Source: Candidatus Methylacidiphilales bacterium
Lineage (GTDB): Bacteria; Verrucomicrobiota; Verrucomicrobiia; Methylacidiphilales; CAZTYG01
Assembly: GCA_033875315.1 (NCBI GenBank)
Contig: JANRJG010000003.1
Span: 1-64,000, forward strand
Direction of reading: 5' to 3'
DNA length: 64,000 nucleotides
Every line of letters begins with the position of its first letter. The stretch's first letter is position 1. The position numbers were made by a program, and so were the translations under genes. The notes beneath the pieces are model-generated. The model saw only the letters and a list, made by a program, of their open reading frames with translations, was not told the origin of the DNA and searched no databases. Below, in pieces: positions 1-9,975 of this stretch.

Positions 1-268
1 CCCGCCACTCACCGGCGGGCACGGCATACAAACCCCAGTGGATGAACATGCCGAAGCGGGCTTCGCGCCACCATTGCATGCGTGTTTTGCCGGATTCCTC
101 CGGAACAGGGCGTGGTGTGGCGGCGGGGGCCGAGGAGGCGACGACGGCGTCCGCAGCCGAAGGTGCGGGCTGTGCGGATGCTGGCAGCAAGCCGAGGCAG
201 ATAGCGGCCATGAGCACACGGGCGCTGGGGCTGCGGCGGTGCACCGAGGAGTGGCGGATTGTATTCAT
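1..268 (-). CDS. Alpha-L-fucosidase, GH29 (N-terminal part, cut by window edge)
   Basis: Only the first 89 codons lie in the window; the gene continues past base 1. The ATG at 268-266 opens a typical signal peptide (charged start, hydrophobic stretch [11 protein letters not shown]) followed by an Ala/Pro-rich linker. The mature part then begins with [16 protein letters not shown] and VPAGEW, the signature opening of the GH29 catalytic (beta/alpha)8 barrel. GH29 enzymes are retaining exo-alpha-L-fucosidases that release terminal fucose from glycans. The start lies 20 bases after the stop of the preceding alpha/beta hydrolase, so it looks co-transcribed as the last visible member of the minus-strand cluster. 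Family assignment is strong from the motif; exact linkage specificity cannot be judged from this fragment. Confidence 0.85.
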   Translation of the reverse strand, partial: MNTIRHSSVHRRSPSARVLMAAICLGLLPASAQPAPSAADAVVASSAPAATPRPVPEESGKTRMQWWREARFGMFIHWGLYAVPAGEWR

Positions 269-288
269 TGCGCAGAAATCATGCCCTG

Positions 289-1920
289 TCAGTGAATGAG
301 GAAGGACTGCGTGATCGGTTCGGCAGACTGCACCCTGGGGTCGATTGCGCGGCCGAAGTTCCAAGCACCGACGGTAACTTTCACCGGCCGCTTCGCGCGC
401 GGCGGAACTTTCGTGAGACGGAGCGTGTCGCCCTCGATCTCGGCGGGGCCCTCAATGACAAAGAAATCCACGGGCAGGCCCGCGCTGGATTGCGCGGCGA
501 GTTTGACGGAGGTCCCCTCTTTCAGATCGGCAATCGGCGGGAAGGTGATTGTCTGCGGTGCTCCGTCCTTCAGGCGGGCGCCATGCTTGACCACGGCCGG
601 CTGTTCGTAGAGCGCATGGGTCTGGTCACCGGGGTGCGATGCCATGACCATGACGCCATCGGAGGGCCGGACCCAGGAGAATCGGTCCATTGCCGGGCGG
701 AAGGTATCGGGTCCGGTTTGGCGGCCTCCGCCGCTCCAACCACCGATCAGGCGATACGTAACCGGGCCGGCAGCGTGGGTGAGCGGGCGCGGGGCAGGTT
801 TGGAGAAGTCGGTTGAGGTTTCACTGAGAAAGCCGGCTTTGACGCGGAAGGATTGTCCGTCCTCCAGCGGACGGAACGGCACCTCCATCATCCAGCCGGG
901 AGGCAGGGGCTTGTCACCGTCGAAAAAGGTCAACTGCTGGAGCTGCTTGCCCTTGTGCTTTGCGCCAAAGGCATCGTTCGCCCGGGCCAGTTCTTCATCG
1001 AGGTGCCAGAACGCCATCGAAGCATCGCCGGTGTAATCCTTGAAGGCGGCGGTCGCGTGCCGTGCCTGTCCGAAGAAAGTCACATCCCCCAACCAGCCTG
1101 CCTGCTGGGGGATGTCACGAAGCTTCGGTGCCACCCCCGGCGGTGGATGCTTCTCCGGAATGCGGCTGCCCGCCGCCTTCTCGATGAAGAGGGCGACATA
1201 CTTCGCGAGATCTGAATACCAGCTGAAGTGGCCGGTGCCGGGCTCAACGAGCGCGCTCATGAGGGCATTGTGGCCGCGGGCACGGAAATCGAGCAAACCA
1301 CCCCTTACCCAGCGCCAGTGGTATTCGGGCGTGCGGACCGGATTGCCCCAGGATTCATACTGGCCGGTGATGACGAGCACCGGAATGTTGTTCAACACCG
1401 CCCCGCCGTCCCCGAACTGCGGCTTGATGCCCTCGGGCGGACCGATGGGTGCGGCTTTCAGGCCAATGACGCCAAAGACGCGCTCGGGCATCGCATAACC
1501 GGCATGCCACGCGAAGATCGCACCACCGCTGTGACCGATGGTCAACAACGGCGCCTGGGCGATCTCGCTGTAACCCGAGACTCCGGCCAGACCGTCCAGG
1601 ATCGCCTGGAGGCGATTTCTACCATCCCCTCCCTCACGCAGATCACTCCCGATGCCGATGGTGCTCTTCATATCGAGCACGAGGGCCAATCCGGCCCGCG
1701 CGGCGGCGGAACGGATGGCCGGATCCTCCATGAGATTTTTCTCTAGGATGACCTGACCACTCAGCACCACGCCGCGGACGTGGTCACATCCGGGCGGAAT
1801 CCACAGGAACGCGCGTCCCTTGCCGTCGACTGTCGATATGGAGAACTGCCATTCCGCCGTATGACCAAGCGATTGGGTCAAAGCCAAGAACCCAAAAAAA
1901 CAAAGCAAGCGGGTGCTCAT
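289..1920 (-). CDS. Secreted alpha/beta-hydrolase with C-terminal Ig-like domain
   Basis: A 543-residue exported hydrolase. The chosen ATG at 1920 gives a clean signal peptide ([17 protein letters not shown]); an upstream GTG at 1959 and ATGs at 1956 and 1950 are alternatives, and no clear ribosome binding site decides. Residues ~30-270 look like an alpha/beta hydrolase: the nucleophile elbow GHSGG has its serine near residue 131, and GTGHFSW carries a likely catalytic histidine. The second half is beta-rich. The last ~80 residues (from ITFPPI, through GLPVDFFV and VPPRAKRPV, to FGRAID) match the bacterial Ig-like domain common in secreted verrucomicrobial proteins. The likely role is esterase action on a decorated polysaccharide, but the substrate is unknown. 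It follows a heparinase-like gene by only a few bases and precedes GH29. Confidence 0.75.
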   Translation of the reverse strand: MSTRLLCFFGFLALTQSLGHTAEWQFSISTVDGKGRAFLWIPPGCDHVRGVVLSGQVILEKNLMEDPAIRSAAARAGLALVLDMKSTIGIGSDLREGGDGRNRLQAILDGLAGVSGYSEIAQAPLLTIGHSGGAIFAWHAGYAMPERVFGVIGLKAAPIGPPEGIKPQFGDGGAVLNNIPVLVITGQYESWGNPVRTPEYHWRWVRGGLLDFRARGHNALMSALVEPGTGHFSWYSDLAKYVALFIEKAAGSRIPEKHPPPGVAPKLRDIPQQAGWLGDVTFFGQARHATAAFKDYTGDASMAFWHLDEELARANDAFGAKHKGKQLQQLTFFDGDKPLPPGWMMEVPFRPLEDGQSFRVKAGFLSETSTDFSKPAPRPLTHAAGPVTYRLIGGWSGGGRQTGPDTFRPAMDRFSWVRPSDGVMVMASHPGDQTHALYEQPAVVKHGARLKDGAPQTITFPPIADLKEGTSVKLAAQSSAGLPVDFFVIEGPAEIEGDTLRLTKVPPRAKRPVKVTVGAWNFGRAIDPRVQSAEPITQSFLIH

Positions 1921-1965
1921 GGAGAGGGTGCGTGTTGGTGTGGGCTCCATGAACATCACGCTGAT

Positions 1966-4500
1966 TCAGCGGATCTCCGCAGCCTCACCGCCCGTCCGTT
2001 GAATCTTGATCCGGCTGCGACCGTCCTCACCCGGACTGAAGACCAGGGTGTCTTTCTGATCGGGCCATTGGATGGTCAACTTGGTGCGCTCCGGATTCCA
2101 AGCCGTTTCGGGAAGCGGGTCACCTTCACGGTGGGGGTAAAGAAGCACCTTGAATCCGGGATTGGCGGAACGGCTGGTGAGATGGAGCCGGTTGAGGGTG
2201 ATATCGGGTTGGGGCGGATTCTTGACAGCGACATCCTCCACTTTGGCCACGGTTTCCTCGAGCTTGTCGACATCGAGGACACGAACCAGCAGCGAACGGG
2301 GTTTGTCCGAGGGCAGGGCGAGGGAGACATCAGGCGAGTCGCTTTCGCGCAAAGTGATGTCGGCGGCTACGGTGTTCTTGTCATTGGAGGTCAGGACGGT
2401 CGAACCAAGAACCACATCCCGTGGCATCGTCATGCCCCACACGTATTCACGCGGGGTGTCATCGATCTGGAGATCATCGACGATCAAACCATATGGGCGC
2501 GGACCGCGGACGAGGCCGACGGTACGGAAGGCCTTCTTGACGTTCAATCGCTGATACCAATCCCCTTTGTTGGTCTCCCCGGAACCATGATTTCCCGATC
2601 CCGGTTTTTCCGAGGAATACCAGTCGGGCAACGAACCGATGGGCAAATCCATCCAGGGCAGTGGCGAGGGTGTGAGGCGGAAGAAGTTGTAGGATTTGGT
2701 TTTGGCAGTCAGGGCAACGGAGCCGGCGGGCTTTTCCAGGCCGGAGGTTTGGTAGTTCCATGGATTGGAAAGGTCGGTGGCTTCAAAGGTGGCCAGGGCA
2801 TGGTCCGTGAATCCGACACAGCGGGCTTCGGCGGTGGAGGGACCCATGCCATCGACCATGAGGACGGAACGCATGATGGGCATGTATTGTTCTTTGATCT
2901 GCCGCGAGGACTGGTAGATGCTCCAAAAACGGCCCTGGCCATAAAAATTGAAATGGGAACGGTCACAGTATTGATGGCCACCGGGAATGGCGCGGTTGAG
3001 GTAGTTGAGGTAGACGGCATCCTTGGACCAAGCGGAGCGGGTGAACAGATTGCAGGTATCCTCACTGAAGTAGGTCAGGGGCCGGTCCCGGGTGATGAGG
3101 GCGTATTCCTCGGCCTCGGGGGTGTCGGCGATGTCGGAGGCAAAGATGGCGCAACAGAGGGCATCCATCGTTGAGAAGGGATGGCGGGTGTTGATGGTCT
3201 TGGAAGCGACATTTTCGTAGTCGCTGGAAATCTGGTTGCGGTAGATGAAATTACCCGCGGCATCGCCGGGGAAGAGGGTGTGATACATGAGGACATCGGC
3301 ATTGCGGGCGATTTTACTGCCGGATTTGGCCATGGAGTCGCAGAAGGTGAAGTGATTGCCCCAGGGACTCATGGCAGCGATGAAATAGTTGTGGTAGGCC
3401 GAGCGGACGCTGCTGTGGCCGAGTACGTTCAAGTCTTTGCCGCGTTTGGCCAGAATGACCATGTGTTCGATGAACATGAAATTCTTTCCCCAGCCCTCGA
3501 AGGCTTCGCCCGTCGGATAGATGGCGTTGATGAAGTTGATCTGGGCGTCGGCAAAGCGCTTGAAGGCACCCGGGTCGTAGCCGGGCTCGCCTTCGATGGC
3601 ACAGATGGCAAAAAGGGCGCGGCAGCCCCAGGAAATCCAGTTGCTCGGACCGGCGTGGAGCGCTTGCAGGGTCTCGCAGCCGATGCCGGACATGCCCGAG
3701 GTCGCCCGAACCAGGACCTTGCGGACCTGGTCCCGTTGCGCGTGGGTCATGTAGTTGTAGGCGAAGTCGTAATCGAGACCGAGGGTGAACTCGCGGGTCG
3801 GCCCCTGGGAAATCACCCGGGCATCCTTGAGGCTGGAGGCGTTGCGCGGATTGGCCAGGTTGGCCTCCAGTTCCTTCTCGGCGATTTTGGAAAATGTGGT
3901 GATGGCGGAGGCGACCTTTCTGCCCCCTTCCTGGTCGTCGTCGATGAGGCAGCGGAAAGCCTCATACATCAGACAATAGGCGACATTGCTGTCGAGTTTT
4001 TCCACTTCCTGGCCGGCGACGAGGGACTGGTACGACTGAGCGAACTGGGCCTTCGGACCGGTGATCGTTTTCTCCAAATGCGCGCGGATACCGGCGATGG
4101 CCGCCCGACCGGCGTTGGTTTCAGTGAGGCGCTTGCGCAGATCGGGCAGGTCGTCGGCATTGAAAATCACACGGGGGTGGACGCCGGCGGGTGGCGGGGG
4201 CTTGACGAAGCGCTTATCCAGTCCGGTTTCGTCCAGAACCATCCGCACCGGTTTGCTGAAATAGGTGCGGATTTCGTCTTCGGTGTAACCGAAGTTGTTG
4301 CGCCGTTTGAGCAATTCCGGATCCAACTGGCGCTCAACCACGCGCACATCCTTGCCGAGGGATGCGGCGGCCGAGGGAATCAGGTTCCCCTGGGAGTCGC
4401 GGATCCCGGGATAGGTTCCCGCGGGCAACTCGGCCCCAGCGGGTGCGGCCAGCAGGGAAAAACCGACAAAGAGAGGGAGGAAGATCAATCCATCTTTCAT
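1966..4500 (-). CDS. Heparinase II/III-like secreted protein (paralogue A)
   Basis: An 844-residue exported protein with signal peptide MKDGLIFLPLFVGFSLLAAPAGA. It has the layout of heparinase II/III-type polysaccharide lyases: an N-terminal (alpha/alpha) toroid (~100-450) and a C-terminal beta-sandwich. It shares with four other proteins of this cluster the entry motif PAGVHPRVIF, the toroid motif NWxxW...AIEGEPGYD, the sandwich motif VRGPRPYGLIVDD, and a C-terminal strand LVFSPGEDGRSRI. The sandwich active-site motif, HxHxDxGxF in classical members, reads HQYCDRSHF here (~507-515), so the second histidine, equivalent to a zinc ligand in Pedobacter heparinase II, is tyrosine. Lyase activity is therefore plausible but not certain. 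It lies 18 bases downstream of an SGNH hydrolase gene in the minus-strand cluster. Confidence 0.8.
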   Translation of the reverse strand: MKDGLIFLPLFVGFSLLAAPAGAELPAGTYPGIRDSQGNLIPSAAASLGKDVRVVERQLDPELLKRRNNFGYTEDEIRTYFSKPVRMVLDETGLDKRFVKPPPPAGVHPRVIFNADDLPDLRKRLTETNAGRAAIAGIRAHLEKTITGPKAQFAQSYQSLVAGQEVEKLDSNVAYCLMYEAFRCLIDDDQEGGRKVASAITTFSKIAEKELEANLANPRNASSLKDARVISQGPTREFTLGLDYDFAYNYMTHAQRDQVRKVLVRATSGMSGIGCETLQALHAGPSNWISWGCRALFAICAIEGEPGYDPGAFKRFADAQINFINAIYPTGEAFEGWGKNFMFIEHMVILAKRGKDLNVLGHSSVRSAYHNYFIAAMSPWGNHFTFCDSMAKSGSKIARNADVLMYHTLFPGDAAGNFIYRNQISSDYENVASKTINTRHPFSTMDALCCAIFASDIADTPEAEEYALITRDRPLTYFSEDTCNLFTRSAWSKDAVYLNYLNRAIPGGHQYCDRSHFNFYGQGRFWSIYQSSRQIKEQYMPIMRSVLMVDGMGPSTAEARCVGFTDHALATFEATDLSNPWNYQTSGLEKPAGSVALTAKTKSYNFFRLTPSPLPWMDLPIGSLPDWYSSEKPGSGNHGSGETNKGDWYQRLNVKKAFRTVGLVRGPRPYGLIVDDLQIDDTPREYVWGMTMPRDVVLGSTVLTSNDKNTVAADITLRESDSPDVSLALPSDKPRSLLVRVLDVDKLEETVAKVEDVAVKNPPQPDITLNRLHLTSRSANPGFKVLLYPHREGDPLPETAWNPERTKLTIQWPDQKDTLVFSPGEDGRSRIKIQRTGGEAAEIR

Positions 4501-4518
4501 GGGGTTGTCCCGTCCGGT

Positions 4519-5940
4519 TCAAGGAAGGGGCTGACCCCAGGCGTCGAGCAGATCGCCGAGAACGATGATCTGGCCGACAGAAAAACTGTTTTCTTTGTAT
4601 TTGTCCGGATTGTTGCGGAAATCGGCGTCGGTGTTCTTTTTCTTGAGCAGTTCTTCCTTGGGGGGGACTTCGTCGGTGAGTGTCCAGACGGCGGTGTGGT
4701 CACCCATGGGAACGGCGGGCAGCGGGGCGCCGACGTAAACATGGGCATTGGCGTAAACCGTGAAGAGGACTTTTTTGACCGGGGCGCCCCCGTCCACGCT
4801 GACCGTGATGACACCGGAGTCGGGACCTTCCATGCCCTTGAATCCGATGTGGGTTCCACGGAATCGCACGGTCATCGAGGCTCCCGGCTGGATGGTGCGG
4901 TAGAGGAAAGGGAACCAGTTGTAGAAGTTTTTCCCGAAGCGGCGGCAGGAGGGGCCGTTGGCGGCGGTGAGCTTGGCCCAGTCGCCCTTGAATTCGGCCC
5001 TTCCGTCGGCGGCGATGGTCTTGGCTTTATCCCAGGGCAATGGGGACAGTGGCTCCGGCAGCGGACGCGGGCCGGTTTCGCCCGGTGGGATCTGGGACAA
5101 CTGTTGGAGACCGCGGATGGCGGCCTCGCCGTTCATGACATGGCCCTTCTCGCTGGGGTGGCTGCCGTCGTTGCTGAAGATGATTTTGCCGTCGGCAGTC
5201 AGTCCGTCGGGGGTCTTGGGGGCCTGGTGGATGAGCTTGCCCTCGGCGAAGAGTTTGGCGGCTTCCATGCCCATATTGATCGAGGGCAGGTTGTAATGGG
5301 CCGCCACACGATCGTGCAGAGAAATGGAATTGGAGCAAATACCCTGTTGGGCTTTTTGCAGCATTTCGGCGGTCACCGTGTAGGCAAAGCAGATGTCGAC
5401 GTCAGGGTTGGCCGTGCGGAGCTTGCGAATGATTCCTTCCAACGCACCCGTGACTTCCTCCGGGCGGTCCCGCACATCGCTGCCGTCGTTGAGGGAAAAC
5501 TCGATGAAGACCACATCGGGTTTTTTGGCGACGAGGTCATCGTCCGCGCGGAAGACCCCGACTAGGGAACCGGAGCCGCCGACGCTCGCGTTGACCAGTT
5601 CGAACTTGGCCTTGGGAAAGGTTTTGCTGAACCAATCCATGGTCATGGTGCGCCAGCCGGGGGCGGCCGTGATGCTGCCTCCGTAGTAGCCGAGGATGAC
5701 CGTTTCGCCGCGGTTGATTTTGGCAAAGAGACGGGGCAACCCGCCGCGGGCATGGAGTTCGGCCGCAGGCATGGGTTCGGTGGGCGACTTGGCCTTGGCG
5801 GCTTCGGCGTTGGCCGCCGTGTAATCCTTTTCGTGCCCGATGATTTCCGTGCTGGGAGATGGAGAATTCGCCGGGGGGCTTTGCGACCAACCACAAAGGG
5901 GGCCGACAATCAAACAGGAGAGAACAAGGAAGTAGCGCAT
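4519..5940 (-). CDS. Secreted SGNH/GDSL-type hydrolase
   Basis: A 473-residue protein. The ATG at 5940 (MRYFLVLSCLIVGPLCGWSQ) gives a good signal peptide; an in-frame start at 5973 only adds a polar leader. The catalytic domain shows the SGNH blocks: GYYGGSIT (nucleophile serine; GGS instead of GDS), a glycine-rich NASVGGSGS, FIEFSLNDGS (the Asn block), and DGSHPSEKGH near residues 253-262 carrying the Asp/His pair. Residues ~310-470 form a separate beta-rich domain (MTVRFRGTHIGF, VSVDGGAP, VWTLTDE) that may bind carbohydrate. Such enzymes usually de-acetylate polysaccharides or oligosaccharides; here the neighbours are heparinase-like and GH2 genes. The 128-base gap upstream is the longest within this half of the cluster and carries a TTGCA repeat pair, so an internal promoter is possible. 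Confidence 0.82.
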   Translation of the reverse strand: MRYFLVLSCLIVGPLCGWSQSPPANSPSPSTEIIGHEKDYTAANAEAAKAKSPTEPMPAAELHARGGLPRLFAKINRGETVILGYYGGSITAAPGWRTMTMDWFSKTFPKAKFELVNASVGGSGSLVGVFRADDDLVAKKPDVVFIEFSLNDGSDVRDRPEEVTGALEGIIRKLRTANPDVDICFAYTVTAEMLQKAQQGICSNSISLHDRVAAHYNLPSINMGMEAAKLFAEGKLIHQAPKTPDGLTADGKIIFSNDGSHPSEKGHVMNGEAAIRGLQQLSQIPPGETGPRPLPEPLSPLPWDKAKTIAADGRAEFKGDWAKLTAANGPSCRRFGKNFYNWFPFLYRTIQPGASMTVRFRGTHIGFKGMEGPDSGVITVSVDGGAPVKKVLFTVYANAHVYVGAPLPAVPMGDHTAVWTLTDEVPPKEELLKKKNTDADFRNNPDKYKENSFSVGQIIVLGDLLDAWGQPLP

Positions 5941-6028
5941 CGTGGTCTGACCTTGGAACCGCCGTGCCATCATGGAGACGGGGATCTTCCCAAAATGCTG
6001 GATGCAACTATTTAGAAGTCAATGGCTG

Positions 6029-6050
6029 TCCTTGCAATTTTTGCATTATT
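6029..6050. promoter_or_regulatory. Putative operator: TTGCA direct repeat
   Basis: In the 128-base AT-rich gap between the GH2 and SGNH genes, TTGCA occurs at 6032-6036 and again at 6041-6045, a 9-base period (TTGCA-N4-TTGCATT). The same spacing occurs in inverse orientation in the leader of the whole minus-strand cluster at 43557-43571. It probably precedes an internal transcription start for the SGNH and downstream genes. No convincing -35/-10 pair could be fixed, so the regulatory role is inference. Confidence 0.35.
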
Positions 6051-6068
6051 TGCCGTAATCGGCCGTAT

Positions 6069-8894
6069 TCAGGGTGAATCGAGTTGAAGGGTGGTGGGTC
6101 CCAGGAGACCGGTTCTACCTTCTGATCCGGCCTGAAGCAGGACGGTCAGGGTTCGGCGCTGGCTCGAAGGGGGAACGGCAAAGCTCAGATCGTCAGCGGC
6201 GGGTTGATCTTTTTGGGCTACCCTTTGGCCATCGAGAAAGACCTCGGCCCGGCCGGAGACCTTCCTGAGCAGCGCCCGACCTCCCCTGCCCTGGAGGGCT
6301 TTCCAAGGAGTGAAGGACGAGCGGTACAAAGCCCATTGTCCTTCGGGGAGTTTTTGCGCGTTGCCCGGAGTGACGCGGGACCATGAATTCATATCCGCAT
6401 CGGACATGGTCTGCAGGGGGTCCGGGCGCTCCGCAGAAGGAGGCGACATGCGCCAGCCGGACATGTTGAACAGGGGCTCGGTGTGCGGAACGGACGGGAA
6501 GGGGTCGGTGTTCCTGACCTCGAGGCGGATCTCTGCGGACTTCAGGCCCGGGGCGGAGGCGCTCACCACGACTAGCCCGGAACTGTCCGGGGCGGATTGC
6601 ACGAGGAGCTGGGCCAGACCATGGAACAGTTTCCGCATCGGACCCTTTTCCGGGTCATGGCAGTTGTGGTCTCCGTTCCCGTGGCCGATGTTCCGTCCGG
6701 GTCCTTCCACCGAAAAGGTCACCGGGGCATCGGCACCGGGGACCACGCGGCCGGCGTCATCGACACCCGAAACGGTGATGGGCAGGGTATCGCGCCCATC
6801 GCCGAGAAGGAAATCCCGATCGGGCTCAAGCCTCAGGGCGGTGGCCGGGCCGGTGGTTTCCACCTTGGTCCGGATGACTTCTTTGCCCGCGGTGGTGCCC
6901 ACGGCCTCGAGGGTGCCGGGTTCATAGGGCACCTCCCACTCGACGTAATCGTAGGGCGGGCGGGGTTTTTCGCCGAGCGGGCGGCCATTGAGCGATAACG
7001 CGACCTTCTCCGCGTTGGTCATGGCGATGACCCGGATGGGCTGCCCCTCGCGCCCTGCCCAGTTCCAATGGGGGGCCAGAGCGAGCACGGGACGGTCCTT
7101 GATCCAATTGGAACGATGAATGTGATAGGCCGTCTTGGGGAATCCGCAGAGATCGAAGATGCCGAAGACGGAAGAGACCGATGGCCAGGAGAGACGCTGC
7201 GGCTCACCGCGGTAGTCGAAACCCGTCCAGACAAAGCCGCCCGCGAGGAAGGGACGCTCGGCGATGGCCTTCCAGGCGGCGCGGTGGGATTTGCCCCAGG
7301 CGGCATGCTCCTCGTCATAAGAAGCGATGACGTTGCGCTTTTTGTCGGTTTCGTACTCGCCGCGGGTCATGAAGGCCGAGGTGTCCTCGGAACTGGTGAT
7401 GGGGAGGTCCGGGTGCTTCTCATGGAAATCATCGTAGGAAATATCGACGTAATTGAAGCCCATGACATCGACGGCCTCGAAGACGCCGTGTTCGTTCATC
7501 ATACCCCCGTTCATGGCGGCGGTGACCGGGCGGGTGGCGTCGAGCTTGCGGACCTCGGCAGCCATGCGGCGAACCATTTCACGGCCCTGCTCGGTGCCCT
7601 GCATCGGTTCCTCGTTGAAGACCGACCAAAGGAAGACGCTGGGGTGGTTGCGGTCGCGGAGCAGCATGGTGCGCAACTGGCCGAGGTACTCCGGGGTGTG
7701 GTTGAAGTTGCGGTTTTCGTCCATGACAAGCATGCCGAGGCGGTCACAGGCCTCGAGGAATTCTGGGGCGGGCGGGTTGTGGGCGGAACGGTAGGCATTG
7801 CTGCCCAATTCCTTGAGCTTACGGACGCGGAAGTCCCAGAGGGAGTCGGGTACGGCCACCCCCACCCCGGCGTGGTCCTGATGGTTGCAGGTGCCTTGGA
7901 GTTTGAGCGGTTTGTCATTGAGGAAAAATCCCTCTTTGGCGTCGAAGCGCAGCGTGCGGAACCCGCACCGGGTCGAAGTCGAATCGGCCGTGCCCTGATT
8001 ACGTTTGACAGTAGCTTTGACGGTGTAAAGAACCGGATCGTCCACGGACCAGAGTTTGGGGGTTCCGCTGGGCGTAAGTGGTAAGGAGACGGTGGTCTGC
8101 CCGAGCGCCGGGACGGTGACGCTGGATGATTCCCGGAGGACCGGCTTGCCCGTAGGGTCGAACAACTCGGCACTGACTTCCACCGCCGCACCCTGGGTTT
8201 CGATATTCGACAGGGTGACCTCCACGGGAACCGACCACCGGCCCTTGGGATCACGGACCGGATTGGCATAAAGTCCGTAGGTGGCGATGTGCACCGGGCT
8301 GCGTTTGACCAGCCAGGTGTGGCGGTAGAGGCCCGCCCCCTCATACCACCAACCCTCCATGGGATTGGCATCGACACGCACCACGATGGTGTTGAGTTGG
8401 TCGCCGTAGGTGGCGATGGGAGTGAGGTCGATCTGGAACGGAGTGTAACCGCAGAAGTTGCGGTGGACGAGGAGGCCATTGACCCAGACGGTGGCGTGGG
8501 TGGCGATGCCCTCGAACTGCAATTCGAGATGCCTGCCCTTGTCCGCGGGGTCCAGTCGGAGGTAGCGGCGGTACCAAGCGACGCCGCGCGGGCGGTAGCC
8601 CTGGGAGATGTTGGCTTGGGGATCGAAAGGGCCTTCCACGGCCCAGTCATGGGGGAGATCCAGGCGGCGCCAGTCGCTGTCGTCATAACCCGGGGCGGCC
8701 GCACCCCAGGCTTTGCCTGCTTTGGCATTTTCATAGCTCGGGCCATGGCCGGTGATGACGGGCATGGGGATGTCGCCCAAGTAGAAGCGCCAGTCTCCAT
8801 CAAGGGAAAGCCGTTGGCGCGCCGTGTCAGCGGCATGGAGCACGGAGGCGGAGGCAATGTTCATGACGAGGAGTGTGTGGATCAGATATTTCAT
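6069..8894 (-). CDS. Secreted GH2 beta-galactosidase-type glycoside hydrolase
   Basis: A 941-residue GH2 enzyme with signal peptide MKYLIHTLLVMNIASASVLHA. The ATG at 8894 overlaps the stop of the preceding SGNH gene (ATGA), which argues for this start over a TTG six bases upstream. The N-terminal jelly roll has the typical RLSLDGDWRFYLGD and DDSDWRRLDLPHDWAVEGPF. The Ig-like domain and TIM barrel follow, with HNPPAPEFLEACDRLG, the acid/base in SVFNEEP (Glu428), and a probable nucleophile Glu503 in ITSSEDTS. Beyond the barrel lie Ig-like domains (GVDDAGRVVPGADAPVTF) and a C-terminal jelly-roll portion (AQKLPEGQWALYRSSF). Family knowledge points to a retaining exo-beta-galactosidase; other GH2 specificities cannot be excluded. 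Full-length and apparently intact. Confidence 0.92.
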   Translation of the reverse strand: MKYLIHTLLVMNIASASVLHAADTARQRLSLDGDWRFYLGDIPMPVITGHGPSYENAKAGKAWGAAAPGYDDSDWRRLDLPHDWAVEGPFDPQANISQGYRPRGVAWYRRYLRLDPADKGRHLELQFEGIATHATVWVNGLLVHRNFCGYTPFQIDLTPIATYGDQLNTIVVRVDANPMEGWWYEGAGLYRHTWLVKRSPVHIATYGLYANPVRDPKGRWSVPVEVTLSNIETQGAAVEVSAELFDPTGKPVLRESSSVTVPALGQTTVSLPLTPSGTPKLWSVDDPVLYTVKATVKRNQGTADSTSTRCGFRTLRFDAKEGFFLNDKPLKLQGTCNHQDHAGVGVAVPDSLWDFRVRKLKELGSNAYRSAHNPPAPEFLEACDRLGMLVMDENRNFNHTPEYLGQLRTMLLRDRNHPSVFLWSVFNEEPMQGTEQGREMVRRMAAEVRKLDATRPVTAAMNGGMMNEHGVFEAVDVMGFNYVDISYDDFHEKHPDLPITSSEDTSAFMTRGEYETDKKRNVIASYDEEHAAWGKSHRAAWKAIAERPFLAGGFVWTGFDYRGEPQRLSWPSVSSVFGIFDLCGFPKTAYHIHRSNWIKDRPVLALAPHWNWAGREGQPIRVIAMTNAEKVALSLNGRPLGEKPRPPYDYVEWEVPYEPGTLEAVGTTAGKEVIRTKVETTGPATALRLEPDRDFLLGDGRDTLPITVSGVDDAGRVVPGADAPVTFSVEGPGRNIGHGNGDHNCHDPEKGPMRKLFHGLAQLLVQSAPDSSGLVVVSASAPGLKSAEIRLEVRNTDPFPSVPHTEPLFNMSGWRMSPPSAERPDPLQTMSDADMNSWSRVTPGNAQKLPEGQWALYRSSFTPWKALQGRGGRALLRKVSGRAEVFLDGQRVAQKDQPAADDLSFAVPPSSQRRTLTVLLQAGSEGRTGLLGPTTLQLDSP

Positions 8895-9934
8895 TGGCAA
8901 GAGTGTGCGGAGGCCAGCAGTCGGGCCAGCGCGGCCCCCATGAGAATATGCCCCTCATCCGAGGGATGGACAAGATCGCACTCCAATCCGTCCGCGTCCG
9001 GCAAAAGGGCCGTGCCGTCCATGAACCGCACCTGTGGATGATTGATGGTGGCCACCAGGCGGGGGACGATGGCATTGAAAAGAGGCGTGCGGAGGGTGTC
9101 ATCGTTCTGTGCCCGGGAGTGGAATGCCCGGTTGAGAAAGATAGGGGTGACGTAGACCGGTTTGCCGGGATGGGCTTGGTGGAGGGTGGTGACCAAGTGA
9201 CGGGCACGCGACTCAAATTCCTCCGGCGTGGCCCAACCGGTCATGTTGACTCCCAACTCCAGAAAGGCGGCATCCCAATCCTGCAGTGACGCCAAGAAAT
9301 CCACCATTTCCGGTTCGCACATGCAGGAGCCTGGAATGGCCTTGCAGAGCAGATCCATTCCTGTGGCGCGTGCTGCCTGTTGGAGGTAGGCATTGGAAGG
9401 GTGGAAGGCATTGGCCCCGTAGCTGATGGAAGATCCGTAGGCCAGCAGGGTGGTTGACGGGACTTCCTCCGCCCGCGGCGGACGGAGGTCGTGGCCGAAT
9501 GATTCCACACCGTGGTAGCAGGCCAGCGCATCGTGGTGGAACAGGATGCGCCAGACCCGGGGGGCGAAACGGCGGCGAGGAAAGATGTCAGGCTCCACTT
9601 GGCCAAAAAAGGGCGGATCCTCCAGGAACAAGGATGTGACGGATCCCGGCCTGAGCACATGGTGCGAATGCGCGTGGTCCCCCCGGTAAACGATCAAGGA
9701 GGTCTCCTGTTCGAGGACCGAGAGATAAATCCTCACAAAGGGGCCGCGCGTGATGAAGCGGATTTCACAGCCAGCCGCCCTCTGGGAAAAAAATCGTCCG
9801 CGCGAATGGTTTTTAAAACCCAGACGGTTGGCCAGAGCCGTAGGAAACCGCAGCAACTGCAGACCTCCCGAAGCCGGGTGGGATTTGAGTTCCTCCACAT
9901 TGTGGAAAAGAACTTGGTCGTGGATCAGCGACAT
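8891..9934 (-). CDS. SGNH/GDSL hydrolase, two-domain, no signal peptide
   Basis: A 347-residue protein starting at ATG 9934, with a GAGGCAGG ribosome-binding-like stretch just upstream; an in-frame TTG at 9958 is the alternative. No signal peptide is visible, unlike most neighbours. Residues ~1-150 form a beta-rich N-terminal domain of the type found before SGNH domains in carbohydrate esterases. Then LLAYGSSISYG holds the nucleophile serine, FLELGVNMTGW the Gly/Asn blocks, and DLVHPSDEGH near the C-terminus the catalytic Asp and His. It is most likely a cytoplasmic deacetylase acting on imported oligosaccharides, though a non-classical export route is possible. Its stop codon overlaps the GH2 start by four bases, indicating translational coupling. 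Confidence 0.8.
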   Translation of the reverse strand: MSLIHDQVLFHNVEELKSHPASGGLQLLRFPTALANRLGFKNHSRGRFFSQRAAGCEIRFITRGPFVRIYLSVLEQETSLIVYRGDHAHSHHVLRPGSVTSLFLEDPPFFGQVEPDIFPRRRFAPRVWRILFHHDALACYHGVESFGHDLRPPRAEEVPSTTLLAYGSSISYGANAFHPSNAYLQQAARATGMDLLCKAIPGSCMCEPEMVDFLASLQDWDAAFLELGVNMTGWATPEEFESRARHLVTTLHQAHPGKPVYVTPIFLNRAFHSRAQNDDTLRTPLFNAIVPRLVATINHPQVRFMDGTALLPDADGLECDLVHPSDEGHILMGAALARLLASAHSCQ

Positions 9935-9975
9935 ACTGGAACCTGCCTCATGGTTCAACGGACAAATGCAGAAGC

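Noticed and set aside
3181-5565. A 794-codon open frame on the plus strand
   Set aside because: It runs antisense to the paralogue A and SGNH genes. Its translation is low-complexity (Gly, Val, Asp, Glu rich) and has no recognisable domain. Long antisense frames are expected in GC-rich coding DNA.
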